The notes under the pieces are model-generated. The model searched no databases and was not told where the DNA came from. It saw only the letters and a program-made list of their open reading frames with translations. A program made the position numbers and the translations under genes. A stretch of 64,000 bases of DNA, from contig URDT01000003.1 in the NCBI GenBank assembly GCA_900546745.1, positions 1-64,000 of the forward strand, written 5' to 3'. This document shows positions 56,013 to 64,000 of the stretch, piece by piece. How positions within the stretch are numbered: position 1 is the first letter of the stretch; each line of letters opens with the position of its first letter. The DNA comes from an uncultured Mycoplasmatota bacterium (GTDB taxonomy: Bacteria > Bacillota_I > Bacilli_A > RF39 > UBA660).

Positions 56013-57207
56013 TTTTTTCATATACATTTTTTAGAGATTGTTCATATTTGCTTGTTACTTTTGGATGATAATATTCCCTCCCTAATAATTTATCAGGTAA
56101 ATATTGTTGTTTTACCCAACTATTATGATAGTTATGAGGGTATTTATAATCAGGAGAATGAGTTTTGATATGATCTGGGACACTTCCTACATTTCCAATT
56201 TTAATATCATTTAAAGCAGCATCTAAAGCTAAATGCCCACTATTTGATTTAGGAGATAGTGCCATTTCAATTACAATGTCACCTAAGGGAATTCTTCCTT
56301 CTGGTAATCCTAATCTCTCAGAAGCTGCTATTGCAGCTTCTACTTTAGGACCAATCATAGGGTTTGCTAGCCCAATATCCTCATAAGCAATTACAGTCAT
56401 TCGACGATATAGTATATCTAAATCTTCTGCTTCTATTAAACGTGCTAAATAATGTAGTGAAGCATTTACATCACTGCCACGAATTGACTTTTGAAAAGCA
56501 CTAATAACATCGTAATGACCATCTTCATTTTTATCATGTATAAATGCAGGTTTACTATTTATTTTTTTTAATAATTCCATATCTATTGTATACTGATTAG
56601 AAGCATAATAGGCTATTTCTAATAAATTATAAGCATATCTTAAGTCTCCATTAGAAAGTCTAGCAATATGTATTAAACTATCTTGATTTATTTTTATGTT
56701 TGGTAAATACTCTGCAGAACATGCTTTTTGTAATCCTAATATAACTTCTTCTTCTGTTAATTCCTTCAATTCAAAAATTTGACAACGACTTCTAATAGCT
56801 GGATTAATTTTATGATATGGATTAGATGTAGTAAGGCCTATTAAAGTAATTAATCCACTTTCTAAGTAAGGAAGTAATAGATCTTGTTTATCTTTATTTA
56901 ATCGATGAATTTCGTCCATAATAACGACTAAACCACCAAATAACTTTGCTTCTTCTACAACGACATCAAAATCTTTCTTATTATTGATGACAGCATTTAA
57001 TAAACGATATTTTAAATGTAAAGACTCTACCATTGCTGTAGCAATACTTGTTTTACCAATACCTGGTTTTCCATATAAAATCATAGATACTAAAAAATCA
57101 TTATGAATTAAGTTATAAAGCACTTGTCCTTCTTTTAATAAATGACTCTGCCCAATAATATCTTCTATTTTTTTTGGTCTCATTTTAATTGCTAAAGGTT
57201 CACGCAT
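55996..57207 (-). CDS. rarA: Replication-associated recombination protein RarA
   Basis: RarA (MgsA) is a clamp-loader-like AAA+ ATPase that acts at stalled forks. The 403-residue product has MRPKKIEDIIGQSHLL near the start, Walker A LYGKPGIGKTSIA, Walker B VVIMDEIHRLNKDKQD, the sensor GLTTSNPYHKINPAIRSR, and the C-terminal tetramer domain (MTVIAYEDIGLANP, IVIEMALSPKSN). GGTGA lies five bases before the ATG at 57207. Lysine and glycine pattern of the Walker A is normal. Confidence 0.96.
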   Translation of the reverse strand: MREPLAIKMRPKKIEDIIGQSHLLKEGQVLYNLIHNDFLVSMILYGKPGIGKTSIATAMVESLHLKYRLLNAVINNKKDFDVVVEEAKLFGGLVVIMDEIHRLNKDKQDLLLPYLESGLITLIGLTTSNPYHKINPAIRSRCQIFELKELTEEEVILGLQKACSAEYLPNIKINQDSLIHIARLSNGDLRYAYNLLEIAYYASNQYTIDMELLKKINSKPAFIHDKNEDGHYDVISAFQKSIRGSDVNASLHYLARLIEAEDLDILYRRMTVIAYEDIGLANPMIGPKVEAAIAASERLGLPEGRIPLGDIVIEMALSPKSNSGHLALDAALNDIKIGNVGSVPDHIKTHSPDYKYPHNYHNSWVKQQYLPDKLLGREYYHPKVTSKYEQSLKNVYEKIKKSN

Positions 57208-57318
57208 TTTCATCACCGATTTAATTGTAACATATTATCACTAAGAACTGTAAAGTAAAACTAAAAAAATAGAAAATATCTTTTAAAAGATGGTATAATA
57301 TTACTGGATGGTAGTGAG

Positions 57319-58200
57319 ATGATGATACATAATTTAGAATATTTAAACGAATATCTAGAGTATTTAAATATTGATAAGAAATATTCTAATAATACAATAC
57401 TTTCTTATCATAATGATTTAAAAATTTATTTAAATTTTTTAAAGGAGAAAAGTGTTTTAAAAGTACAAGAAAAAGATGTTCAAATATTTTTAAATCAAGA
57501 AAGACAAGATAAAAATAGTAGAACTATCGCACATTTATTAACGGTTTTAAATAATTTTTATCAGTTTTTATTAAAGAATCAATACCTTTCTAAAAATCCC
57601 GTAGAGTATATTGAATTACCAAAATTAAAAAAAACATTACCAACAGTATTATCTCACAAAGAAATTGAATCCTTATTGGATATTGAATTAGTTACAAAAT
57701 ATGATTATCGAAATAAGGCAATGTTAGAACTTTTATATTCTTCAGGATTGAGAGTTAGTGAGCTTGTCAATTTAACAGTCTACGATGTTCAACTTTCAGA
57801 AAATATTGTTAGAATTATTGGAAAAGGTGGCAAAGAAAGAATTGTTCCAATTGATGATTATGCAACAAAATATTTAACAATTTATATGAATGAGTATCGT
57901 CCACAATTAATGAAGAAACAAATTACTAACGATTTATTTTTAAATAATTTAGGTAAGAAAATTTCTAGACAAGCAATGTTTAAAATTATTCAGCAAATTG
58001 CTTTAAAAAAAGGCATTCGAACGCATTTCTCACCTCATACTTTAAGACATTCATTTGCGACACACTTATTAGAAAATGGAGCAGATTTAAGAAGCATTCA
58101 AGAATTATTAGGGCATAGTAGTATATCTACTACGCAAATATATACACATGTTTCTAATCAATTTAAGAAGGAAAATTATGAATGTCATCCACATCACTAA
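57319..58200 (+). CDS. Tyrosine recombinase XerD/XerC type
   Basis: The 293-residue recombinase resolves chromosome dimers at dif. It has the SAM-like N-terminal domain and the catalytic set Arg in [12 protein letters not shown], Lys in GKGGKER, His-x-x-Arg in [12 protein letters not shown], His in LGHSSI and Tyr in [10 protein letters not shown]. In Bacilli xerD and deoB are neighbours, as here, so XerD is the better guess over XerC. GTGAG precedes the ATG. It ends 14 bases before deoB. Confidence 0.93.
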   Translation: MMIHNLEYLNEYLEYLNIDKKYSNNTILSYHNDLKIYLNFLKEKSVLKVQEKDVQIFLNQERQDKNSRTIAHLLTVLNNFYQFLLKNQYLSKNPVEYIELPKLKKTLPTVLSHKEIESLLDIELVTKYDYRNKAMLELLYSSGLRVSELVNLTVYDVQLSENIVRIIGKGGKERIVPIDDYATKYLTIYMNEYRPQLMKKQITNDLFLNNLGKKISRQAMFKIIQQIALKKGIRTHFSPHTLRHSFATHLLENGADLRSIQELLGHSSISTTQIYTHVSNQFKKENYECHPHH

Positions 58201-58213
58201 AGGAGGAATTAAT

Positions 58214-59371
58214 ATGTTTAAAAGAGTATTTTTAATTGTTTTAGATTCAGTAGGAATAGGAGCAGCTAAGGATGCTGATAAATTCCATGATGAAGGTACT
58301 AATACATTTGGTCATACTGTAGAGAAAACTCATGTAGAATTACCAAATTTTGAAAAACTAGGCTATTTTAATATTTTAAATCATTCAAATGAACCTACTA
58401 TTTCTTATTATACAAAAGCGGAAGAAATTAGTAACGGAAAAGATACTTTAACGGGGCATTTGGAAATGATGGGTGTTGTTACAGAAAAACCATTTAAAAC
58501 CTTTTTAGAAACAGGATTTCCTGATGAATTAATTCGTGAAATTGAACAAATAAGTGGCCGTAAGGTAATTGGAAATAAGGCTGCTTCTGGAACAGAAATT
58601 ATTAAAGAATTAGGAGAAGAACAAATAAAAACTGGAGCTTTAATAGTTTATACATCAGCCGATTCTGTATTACAAATTGCTGCTCATGAAGATATTATTC
58701 CATTAGATGAACTTTATAGTATTTGTGAAAAAGTTAGAAAAATAACTATGAAAGAAGAATGGAAAGTAGGTAGAATTATTGCTCGTCCTTATATAGGAGA
58801 ACCAGGTAATTTTACAAGAACACCAAATCGTCATGACTATGCTTTAAATCCTGCTCATGAAACAGTTTTGGATTATTTAAAGCAAAATCAATATTCTGTT
58901 ATTGCTATCGGAAAAATTAGTGATATATTTAACAATTGTGGCATTACAGAAAGTACGAAAACGAAAGACAATTTAGATGGTATTAATCAAATAAAAGAAA
59001 CTATTCAAAGAGATTTTAAAGGACTTTGTTTTGCCAACTTAAATGATTATGATTCTAAATATGGACATAGAAGAGATGTTGAAGGATATGCAAAAGCTTT
59101 AAAAGAATTTGATGATCATTTACCTGAAATTATTTCTTTATTAAAAGAGGATGATTTATTAATGATTACTGCTGATCATGGTAATGATCCAACATTTAGA
59201 GGCACTGATCATACAAGAGAAAATACGCCAGTTATATTCTATTCTAAAAAATTAAATAATCCAAGTCGATTATCAATTTTAAAAACATTCTCTGATATTG
59301 GAGCAACTATTGCTGATAATTTTTCTGTACAAGCACCAAATGGAGAAAGTGTTTTAGATAAACTTATATAA
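58214..59371 (+). CDS. deoB: Phosphopentomutase
   Basis: DeoB interconverts ribose 1-phosphate and ribose 5-phosphate and the deoxy forms. The 385-residue product starts [20 protein letters not shown] and has the metal and active-site segments [11 protein letters not shown] (near residues 82-92), [11 protein letters not shown] and [20 protein letters not shown] (near 318-337). GGAGGAATTAAT precedes the ATG; the frame upstream overlaps xerD and is not used. Confidence 0.97.
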   Translation: MFKRVFLIVLDSVGIGAAKDADKFHDEGTNTFGHTVEKTHVELPNFEKLGYFNILNHSNEPTISYYTKAEEISNGKDTLTGHLEMMGVVTEKPFKTFLETGFPDELIREIEQISGRKVIGNKAASGTEIIKELGEEQIKTGALIVYTSADSVLQIAAHEDIIPLDELYSICEKVRKITMKEEWKVGRIIARPYIGEPGNFTRTPNRHDYALNPAHETVLDYLKQNQYSVIAIGKISDIFNNCGITESTKTKDNLDGINQIKETIQRDFKGLCFANLNDYDSKYGHRRDVEGYAKALKEFDDHLPEIISLLKEDDLLMITADHGNDPTFRGTDHTRENTPVIFYSKKLNNPSRLSILKTFSDIGATIADNFSVQAPNGESVLDKLI

Positions 59372-59394
59372 GCCACAATTATGGCTTTTTTAAT
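59370..59394 (+). terminator. Terminator after deoB
   Basis: AAGCCA / TGGCTT hairpin with a CAATTA loop and six T. Confidence 0.8.
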
Positions 59395-59436
59395 ATTTTA
59401 TGATATAATAGTATTTCTGAAAGTGAGATGAAAACT

Positions 59437-60438
59437 ATGAACTCTACGTTAAAACAACATTTAAAACTAGCAAAAAAAATGATTCAAGATATAAGCTTTT
59501 TAACATCAAACTATGGATCGTTTGATCGAATTTATCCTTTTTCAAATGAAAACCTAGCGGATTGTTTTGATTTTTTTGATATAAAAAATAAAAATTGTTT
59601 ATCAATTATGGGAAGTTGTGATCAGGCTTTGTAATTATACTCAAGGGGTGCTAAAACAGTTACCACTTTTGATTGTAATCCTTTAACTGAATATTATGGA
59701 TATTTAAAAATAGCGGCTATTCTTTCTGAATTCAGCAATTCAAAATTTTTAGATTTTTTTAGTTGTGAAAGTGAGTATCCATTTTTCGAGAAAGAAAATA
59801 GTTTTTCAAGGCTTCAATTTTTAGAATTGAAAAAATCTTTAAATTTGCTTTCTAGTTCTAGTTTTCAATTTTGGGGAGAACTATTAAATGAATTTGATCC
59901 ATTGCATGTTAGAATAGGAGGAAAACTCTTTAACTATCAGGTCAAGGAAAATATGTTACCTCATTTTATGCCTTATTTACAAAATGAAAATTATGAACAT
60001 TTAATTTTAAATTTAAAAGATAAAGAAGAGGAAGATTTATTAAATTTTATTCATAGTGATATTTTAGATTTAAATTTAAAATTAAAGCAAAAATATGATT
60101 TTATATATTTATCTAATATTATGCAGTATACAAGTGTTATGTATCCTGATTACTTATCTCAACAAGATAAATTAAAAGCTTATAGACAAACAATAGAGCA
60201 ATTAAGCTCTTATTTACAACCAAATGGTAAAATTGCAATTGGATACTTATATGCTTTTAACTTTGAATTGAATAATAGAAACAGTCAGTATATTTCTGAT
60301 GTTCAAACTGTTTTTCCTAAAACTGATATTGAGTATTTAAGTTTCCCTTCTATTGAACAAAAAATGGAATGTATGTTGGGAAACAGTAAAAGTAAAAATA
60401 TTGGTAATGATTTTTGTTTAGTTTATACTAAAAGATAA
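59437..60438 (+). pseudogene. SAM methyltransferase-like gene with an in-frame TAA
   Basis: The frame runs from ATG 59437 to 60438 with one TAA at 59632-59634. Around it the protein reads CLSIMGSCDQAL, stop, LYSRGAKTVTTFDCNPLTEYY, which has the form of SAM-binding motif I and the following acidic strand. So the break lies in the cofactor-binding site. The rest continues without lesions for 268 codons, with YDFIYLSNIMQYTSVMYPDY resembling the post-II strand. It seems a recent loss, or a base error in the assembly. GTGAG precedes the start. Confidence 0.75.
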
Positions 60439-60468
60439 TATTCAAACATATTCTTAAATGGTGATAAT

Positions 60469-61200
60469 ATGGAGAATACAACAGTGGCTTTGACGTTATC
60501 TCTTATAGCAGGGTTATCTACTATAATTGGTAGCATTTTTATTTTTTTTAAGAAGGATAAAAGTATTTTATTGAATTCTTTTGCTTTTGCTGCAGGTGTT
60601 ATGATAACGGTATCTTTAATTGATTTGATTCCAGAGTCATTCTCTTATTTATCAACTTATTATTATCCCTTTCCGGCATTATTATTTGTTTTAATTTGTT
60701 TTGTTATTGGTGTTCTTATATCTTCTTTTATTGATTATTATATACCAGAAAATAATCCAATCTATAAAATTGGAATCATTTCTTTAATTGCTATTATTAT
60801 GCATAATATTCCGGAAGGAATGGCAACTTTTATCGCTAGTAATACAGATATTAAGCTAGGAATTACGCTTACTATTGCTATAGCACTTCATAATATTCCA
60901 GAAGGTATTACAATAGCTCTACCAATTTTCTATTCTACAAAAAGTAGAAAAAGAGCTTTATTATATACAACAATAGCAGGATTATCAGAATTTTTTGGAG
61001 CTCTTATTACTTGTATATTTTTAAAGGACTATATTACTTACAAGTTTATGGGATATTTGTTAGCAATTATTGCCGGAATCATGATTCAAATTTCTTTTTA
61101 TGAATTATTGCCAGAAGTTTGGAAAGCAAGGCAGAAGAGAGGAATTTTATACTTTTTATTAGGCTCTATTATCATGTTTTTAAGTATTAAAATAATCTAA
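60469..61200 (+). CDS. ZIP family metal transporter (ZupT-like)
   Basis: The 243-residue integral membrane protein has eight membrane helices and the two metal-binding helix motifs MHNIPEGMATF (near residues 108-118) and LHNIPEGITIAL (near 142-153) of the ZIP family, which imports zinc and other divalent metals. GGTGATAAT precedes the ATG. A strong terminator follows. Confidence 0.94.
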   Translation: MENTTVALTLSLIAGLSTIIGSIFIFFKKDKSILLNSFAFAAGVMITVSLIDLIPESFSYLSTYYYPFPALLFVLICFVIGVLISSFIDYYIPENNPIYKIGIISLIAIIMHNIPEGMATFIASNTDIKLGITLTIAIALHNIPEGITIALPIFYSTKSRKRALLYTTIAGLSEFFGALITCIFLKDYITYKFMGYLLAIIAGIMIQISFYELLPEVWKARQKRGILYFLLGSIIMFLSIKII

Positions 61201-61226
61201 AAAAAAGAGACTCTTCGTCTCTTTAA
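61200..61226 (+). terminator. Terminator after the ZIP transporter gene
   Basis: AAAGAGAC / GTCTCTTT hairpin with TCTTC loop and A/T runs on both sides, so it may also stop the minus-strand gene beyond. Confidence 0.8.
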
Positions 61227-61249
61227 TTTTGGGTAAAATCCTTTACAAT

Positions 61250-61435
61250 CTATTTTAATTCAAATGAATGATCATCGTTTTCATCTAATGAAAATGATTT
61301 AGAATCTTCTTCAAATCCTACATTGTGATTTGAATTTTTAATGTCGTTTGATCTTTTACAATTATTTATTGTTTTAGAATTTTTATTCAAACTATTTTTA
61401 ACATTATTAGATTGTCTATTACTATTTTTTTTCAT
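61250..61435 (-). CDS. Small Asn/Ser/Lys-rich protein
   Basis: The 61-residue product starts MKKNSNRQSNNVKNSLNKNS and is highly hydrophilic and low in complexity, with an acidic end (SFSLDENDDHSFELK). GGGTGATAAAA precedes the ATG. I do not recognise a family; small spore or nucleoid proteins can look like this, but the similarity is one of composition only. Confidence 0.55.
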   Translation of the reverse strand: MKKNSNRQSNNVKNSLNKNSKTINNCKRSNDIKNSNHNVGFEEDSKSFSLDENDDHSFELK

Positions 61436-61543
61436 TTTTATCACCCAGTAATATTGTTACCCAACGATAATAAAATATGTATTTAATTGAATGGAAAATT
61501 TTGGCTTTTTTTGATATACTGAACATAGAGGTGTATAAGTTAT

Positions 61544-62185
61544 ATGAAACAATATCAATTTTTTGAAGAATATCAAAAACAAAATATTTATAATCAAATG
61601 TTAAAATTTCTTATTAAAATTAGTATCATTCCTGCATTAATATTTACATTCGCTGCTATTGTATTTCGATTAAATGCAATAACACTTTTTTGCTTAATTT
61701 GTTTTTTAGTAATTGCTTATTTTATTTTTTGTATTAATTTTATAAATAAAAAAAGAGGGGAGTGTAGGGGAAAAGAAAATGAATTTTTAAAAAAATTATT
61801 AAAGAAATATGATTATTATTCTGAAAGAAAAATTAATATTTTAATAAAAATATGTGAAGAAGAGATTTTAATAAAGAAAGAAAAAAAGCAATTATTAATC
61901 TCGATTGTTATGTTCATACTACCATTTTTTATTTCTATCATCGCTCTATTTCAAATTCAAGAAAGAACTAAATTAGTCATTTTTTTGACTATTTCATTAA
62001 TAATATTGTTAATTATTTTAATTCTTTATTATTGTTTTAAATATATTAATAGCTATATTAGAGCATTGCATAATAAAATAGAATTAGATTATGATGGATT
62101 AAAAAATGAATTGTATGATATATTATTAATAGAATCCTTTCAAAGTAATAATATATTAAGCATAATTAAAAATCTATTTAAATAA
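61544..62185 (+). CDS. Four-helix membrane protein, unknown
   Basis: The 213-residue protein has two pairs of membrane helices (about residues 24-64 and 126-167) with a charged cytoplasmic region of about 60 residues between them. Layout only; I see no motif. GAGGTG precedes the ATG by ten bases and no terminator separates it from the next two small membrane genes. Confidence 0.7.
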   Translation: MKQYQFFEEYQKQNIYNQMLKFLIKISIIPALIFTFAAIVFRLNAITLFCLICFLVIAYFIFCINFINKKRGECRGKENEFLKKLLKKYDYYSERKINILIKICEEEILIKKEKKQLLISIVMFILPFFISIIALFQIQERTKLVIFLTISLIILLIILILYYCFKYINSYIRALHNKIELDYDGLKNELYDILLIESFQSNNILSIIKNLFK

Positions 62186-62254
62186 AATTTATTAGTTAAC
62201 ATAATATACACTGTCTAGAAGTTTTAATTAACATAATAAAAGGAAGTGAATTAA

Positions 62255-62545
62255 ATGGATATTAATACTCTTATATTTATTGGTATATTATGTTTAATAT
62301 TTGGTATAGTATATATTATTATTTATATATATTTTGAACTTAGAAAGCCAAGTAAATATCAAAAGAAATATGAACAGTTGTTAGATTTTAATAATTTTAT
62401 AATAAGAAATTATACTATGAAAAGTGAAGAAAAAATGATATTGTCTTATTTAAAACATAAGAATAAAGAGAAAATAGAATTAAAAAATAATATAGATATA
62501 GAGATGTTTAAGGAAGATGTATTGTCTGATCTTGATTTAATGTAG
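62255..62545 (+). CDS. Small single-pass membrane protein
   Basis: The 96-residue product has one N-terminal membrane helix (residues 5-27) and a charged cytosolic tail. AAGGAAGTG precedes the ATG. The next gene starts 18 bases later, so they probably form one operon. Not recognised. Confidence 0.65.
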   Translation: MDINTLIFIGILCLIFGIVYIIIYIYFELRKPSKYQKKYEQLLDFNNFIIRNYTMKSEEKMILSYLKHKNKEKIELKNNIDIEMFKEDVLSDLDLM

Positions 62546-62562
62546 AAACGGAAGTGAAACAA

Positions 62563-62883
62563 ATGAATGATAAATATGGAAATAATGAATTAATTGAAAC
62601 TACTAAATGTCTTTTTACAAATAAATGTATTAGTTATGATTCTGAATATTATTTTGTGTTAAATGGTGAAAGAGTAAAGGCTGATGAATGTTTTTCTAAT
62701 GTTTTTGGTTATTCTTCTTGTACATATAATGATATAGAATATAAAAATATTTCGTATGAAAGAATAGAAAAAGGCTATCATTATGAAAATGCTCAATATT
62801 ATTTGTTTATAATACCTTTAATTGGTTTAGGAATGATGGTTTTATCTATTAAATTTTTATTTAAATTTTTGCGAGGTTATTAA
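62563..62883 (+). CDS. Small membrane protein with extracytoplasmic Cys-containing domain
   Basis: The 106-residue product has a hydrophilic N-terminal part with four Cys (CLFTNKC, ECFSN, SSC) and a single C-terminal membrane helix (about residues 82-102). The Cys spacing suggests disulfides or metal binding on one side of the membrane. GGAAGTG lies before the ATG at 62563. Not recognised. Confidence 0.65.
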   Translation: MNDKYGNNELIETTKCLFTNKCISYDSEYYFVLNGERVKADECFSNVFGYSSCTYNDIEYKNISYERIEKGYHYENAQYYLFIIPLIGLGMMVLSIKFLFKFLRGY

Positions 62884-62918
62884 TGTATAAAAGGTTATTT
62901 TTAATGTATGAATGGTAA

Positions 62919-62946
62919 AAGCACGTTAAATACGTGCCTTTTTTGA
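62919..62946 (+). terminator. Intrinsic terminator
   Basis: GCACGT / ACGTGC hairpin followed by six T, after the small membrane operon. Confidence 0.8.
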
Positions 62947-62949
62947 TCA

Positions 62950-62997
62950 TAAAAAAATACCAGGCGATTGATTTTCCCCGGAGCCTGGTATTTTTTA
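62950..62997. terminator. Strong bidirectional terminator
   Basis: AAAAAATACCAGGC / GCCTGGTATTTTTT with a 17-base loop; it isolates the repressor locus on its right. Confidence 0.85.
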
Positions 62998-63015
62998 ATT
63001 TTAATAGTTTTAATT

Positions 63016-63258
63016 TTATTTAATTAAATCATCTTCAAAATATATATTTCCACATTTTGAACACATCATTTGTATTATTGTTGGATCACAACCTGTTAAA
63101 GACATTTCTTTACAATTAGGACATTCTATATTATCTTCTATTATTTTTTCTATTGCATATCTTTCTTTATCTTCTTTTGTTGTTCCACACATTTCATCAA
63201 ATACATCTATTTGTAAATCTTCTTTTTCTAATAGTTTGTTTAATTTTTCTTGTGTCAT
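63016..63258 (-). CDS. Zinc-ribbon protein downstream of the XRE regulator
   Basis: The 80-residue product has an acidic N-terminal helical half and a zinc ribbon made by CPNCKEM and CSKCGNIYF (near residues 46-72). Translation is coupled to the regulator gene by a TAATG overlap. The N-terminal Cys in FDEMCGTT could be part of another site. Partner of the regulator by position; function unknown. Confidence 0.75.
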   Translation of the reverse strand: MTQEKLNKLLEKEDLQIDVFDEMCGTTKEDKERYAIEKIIEDNIECPNCKEMSLTGCDPTIIQMMCSKCGNIYFEDDLIK

Positions 63259-63488
63259 TATACATCTTTCCTTTCTAAGTCTTTTATTTGAAATTTTTCT
63301 TTTCCGTTATCAAAATAGATTTTATAGCCACAATTATTTGCTATTTGTTCAATGTTTTCAAATGATATAATTCTTTGCTCGTTTTCATATCTTGATAAAT
63401 TTTGTTGACTTATTTCTAATATTTTGGCGAGTTGTTCTTGTTTCCATCCGTTTTTTATTCTCATATATTTTAATGCTTTTCCTATCAT
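63258..63488 (-). CDS. XRE family transcriptional regulator
   Basis: The 76-residue product is a compact Cro/CI-type DNA-binding protein. The HTH is seen in GWKQEQLAKILEISQQNLSRYENEQ (near residues 14-38, in two pieces WKQEQLAKILE and ISQQNLSRYE). AAGGAG precedes the ATG. Three matching palindromes lie just upstream of its gene, and it probably represses both its own and the rightward promoter, as in phage or plasmid control regions. Confidence 0.9.
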   Translation of the reverse strand: MIGKALKYMRIKNGWKQEQLAKILEISQQNLSRYENEQRIISFENIEQIANNCGYKIYFDNGKEKFQIKDLERKDV

Positions 63489-63506
63489 AACAATCTCCTT
63501 GATTAA

Positions 63507-63592
63507 AATATACCATTATGGTGTATTTTTTTCTTGACATACACCAAATTGGTGTAATATAATTAAGATGTAAATATACCATATTGGTGTAT
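63507..63592. promoter_or_regulatory. Divergent control region with three palindromic operators
   Basis: Three related palindromes are seen: ATACCATTATGGTGTAT (63509-63525), TACACCAAATTGGTGTA (63540-63556) and ATACCATATTGGTGTAT (63576-63592), centres 31 and 36 bases apart. A rightward promoter TTGACA (63534-63539) and TATAAT (63558-63563) has its 18-base spacer almost filled by the middle palindrome. This is a typical layout for repression by the XRE protein. Confidence 0.8.
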
Positions 63593-63703
63593 TTGTCACT
63601 TATAAAAGATTAAGGAACACATTGAACATTATTTGAAATGTAAATCCTTTTTAGATTTTGTTTCACTTCCTTTCATAGAAATTAAAAAATTATCAATAAA
63701 TAC

Positions 63704-63732
63704 TTGACAAGATTAATTTCCTTGATCTTTTA
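63704..63732 (+). promoter_or_regulatory. Second rightward promoter
   Basis: TTGACA and TTTTAT with 17-base spacing lie 50 bases before the ATG at 63781. A GTCTT / AAGAC hairpin stands between it and the ribosome site. Confidence 0.5.
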
Positions 63733-63780
63733 TAAAAAAATAAATTGTCTTATCGAAAGACTAGAAAGGAACAGAGAAAA

Positions 63781-64000
63781 TGAAAAATGCTGAAATAAGA
63801 ATTATACGAGCAGAATTAGAACATTGGCCAAATAAAACAACTGGCGAAGTTAAAGATATGACTAAAATACTTTATGCTATTAAAATGGCAGATTCTGACA
63901 ATGTAGTGGGGCAATCAATATTGAAATGCTATAAACAAGGCAATTTGTTAGAAACTTTAAAACCTTTAATTTTAGCTAAATCAATGGCAACAATTGAAGA
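63781..64000 (+). CDS. Unknown protein, N-terminal part (3' end outside window)
   Basis: The frame starts MKNAEIRIIRAELEHWPNKT after AAAGGAACAG and stays open to the end of the window (73 codons). The visible part is helical and soluble. It lies downstream of a repressor-controlled promoter and is likely an early gene of a mobile element. I do not recognise it. Confidence 0.7.

Overview
The window is a very AT-rich Bacillota chromosome segment. The housekeeping genes (ftsA-ftsZ, dnaG-rpoD-trmK, ylbD-ylbE-rsmD, a sirA-like gene, uvrC, cysS, recD2, xerD-deoB) are Bacilli-type. TGA is used as a stop and TGG as Trp, so this is not the Mycoplasma code. Ribosome binding sites are mostly AGGTGA or GGAGG. 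An uncultured gut-type lineage of Bacilli with a reduced genome fits, but no rRNA is present to fix the taxonomy.

Layout. 1-0.7 kb: the 3' end of a phage tail-fibre-like gene. 0.7-11.5 kb: housekeeping (yigZ family, uvrC, tRNA-Leu and tRNA-Ile2, a cysteine-synthase-like gene, cysS, a YugP-type protease) mixed with lineage-specific genes, including a divergent protein-kinase-like protein and a zinc-ribbon pseudogene. 11.6-14.9 kb: an unknown 547-residue protein, then sirA-like, ylbD, ylbE and rsmD. 15-17.6 kb: a peptide export locus with a C39-peptidase ABC transporter and a string of very small genes; two encode peptides with double-glycine leaders and a third is related in its C-terminus. 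17.7-25.8 kb: rpsU, yqeY, ftsA, ftsZ, recD2, a membrane-anchored deacetylase and pgsA.

26-44.5 kb is an accessory region between tRNA-Thr(GGT) and tRNA-Glu(CTC). It holds one complete and several decayed mobilizable elements of a Tn4451-like type (large serine recombinase plus MobV/Pre relaxase). A recurring front module is seen: a roughly 68-70 nt RNA ending in GGCACCA, a hairpin and a terminator, a 90-residue protein of unknown family, a promoter, a 24-25 codon leader peptide overlapping an intrinsic terminator, the recombinase, the relaxase, then a cargo gene. Cargo includes an unknown 208-residue protein, a divergent RtcB-like protein, a broken GNAT gene with a nitroreductase and a transglutaminase-like protein, a radical SAM protein, a PHP phosphatase and a second GNAT. 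Two insertion sequences (IS30 type and IS4 type) have both lost their central parts.

44.6-61.5 kb returns to core genes: comEA-comEC, dnaG-rpoD-trmK, a YqfQ-like gene, pilC/pilD-type genes for a pseudopilus, rarA, xerD, deoB, a methyltransferase-like gene broken by one stop codon, and a ZIP transporter. 61.5-64 kb carries small membrane proteins and then a divergent XRE-repressor locus with three matching operators, probably the edge of another mobile element that runs out of the window.

The most interesting parts are the repeated RNA/leader-peptide/recombinase module, the RtcB-like cargo and the multi-peptide export locus. All function calls come from motif reading and recall of families; no search was run.
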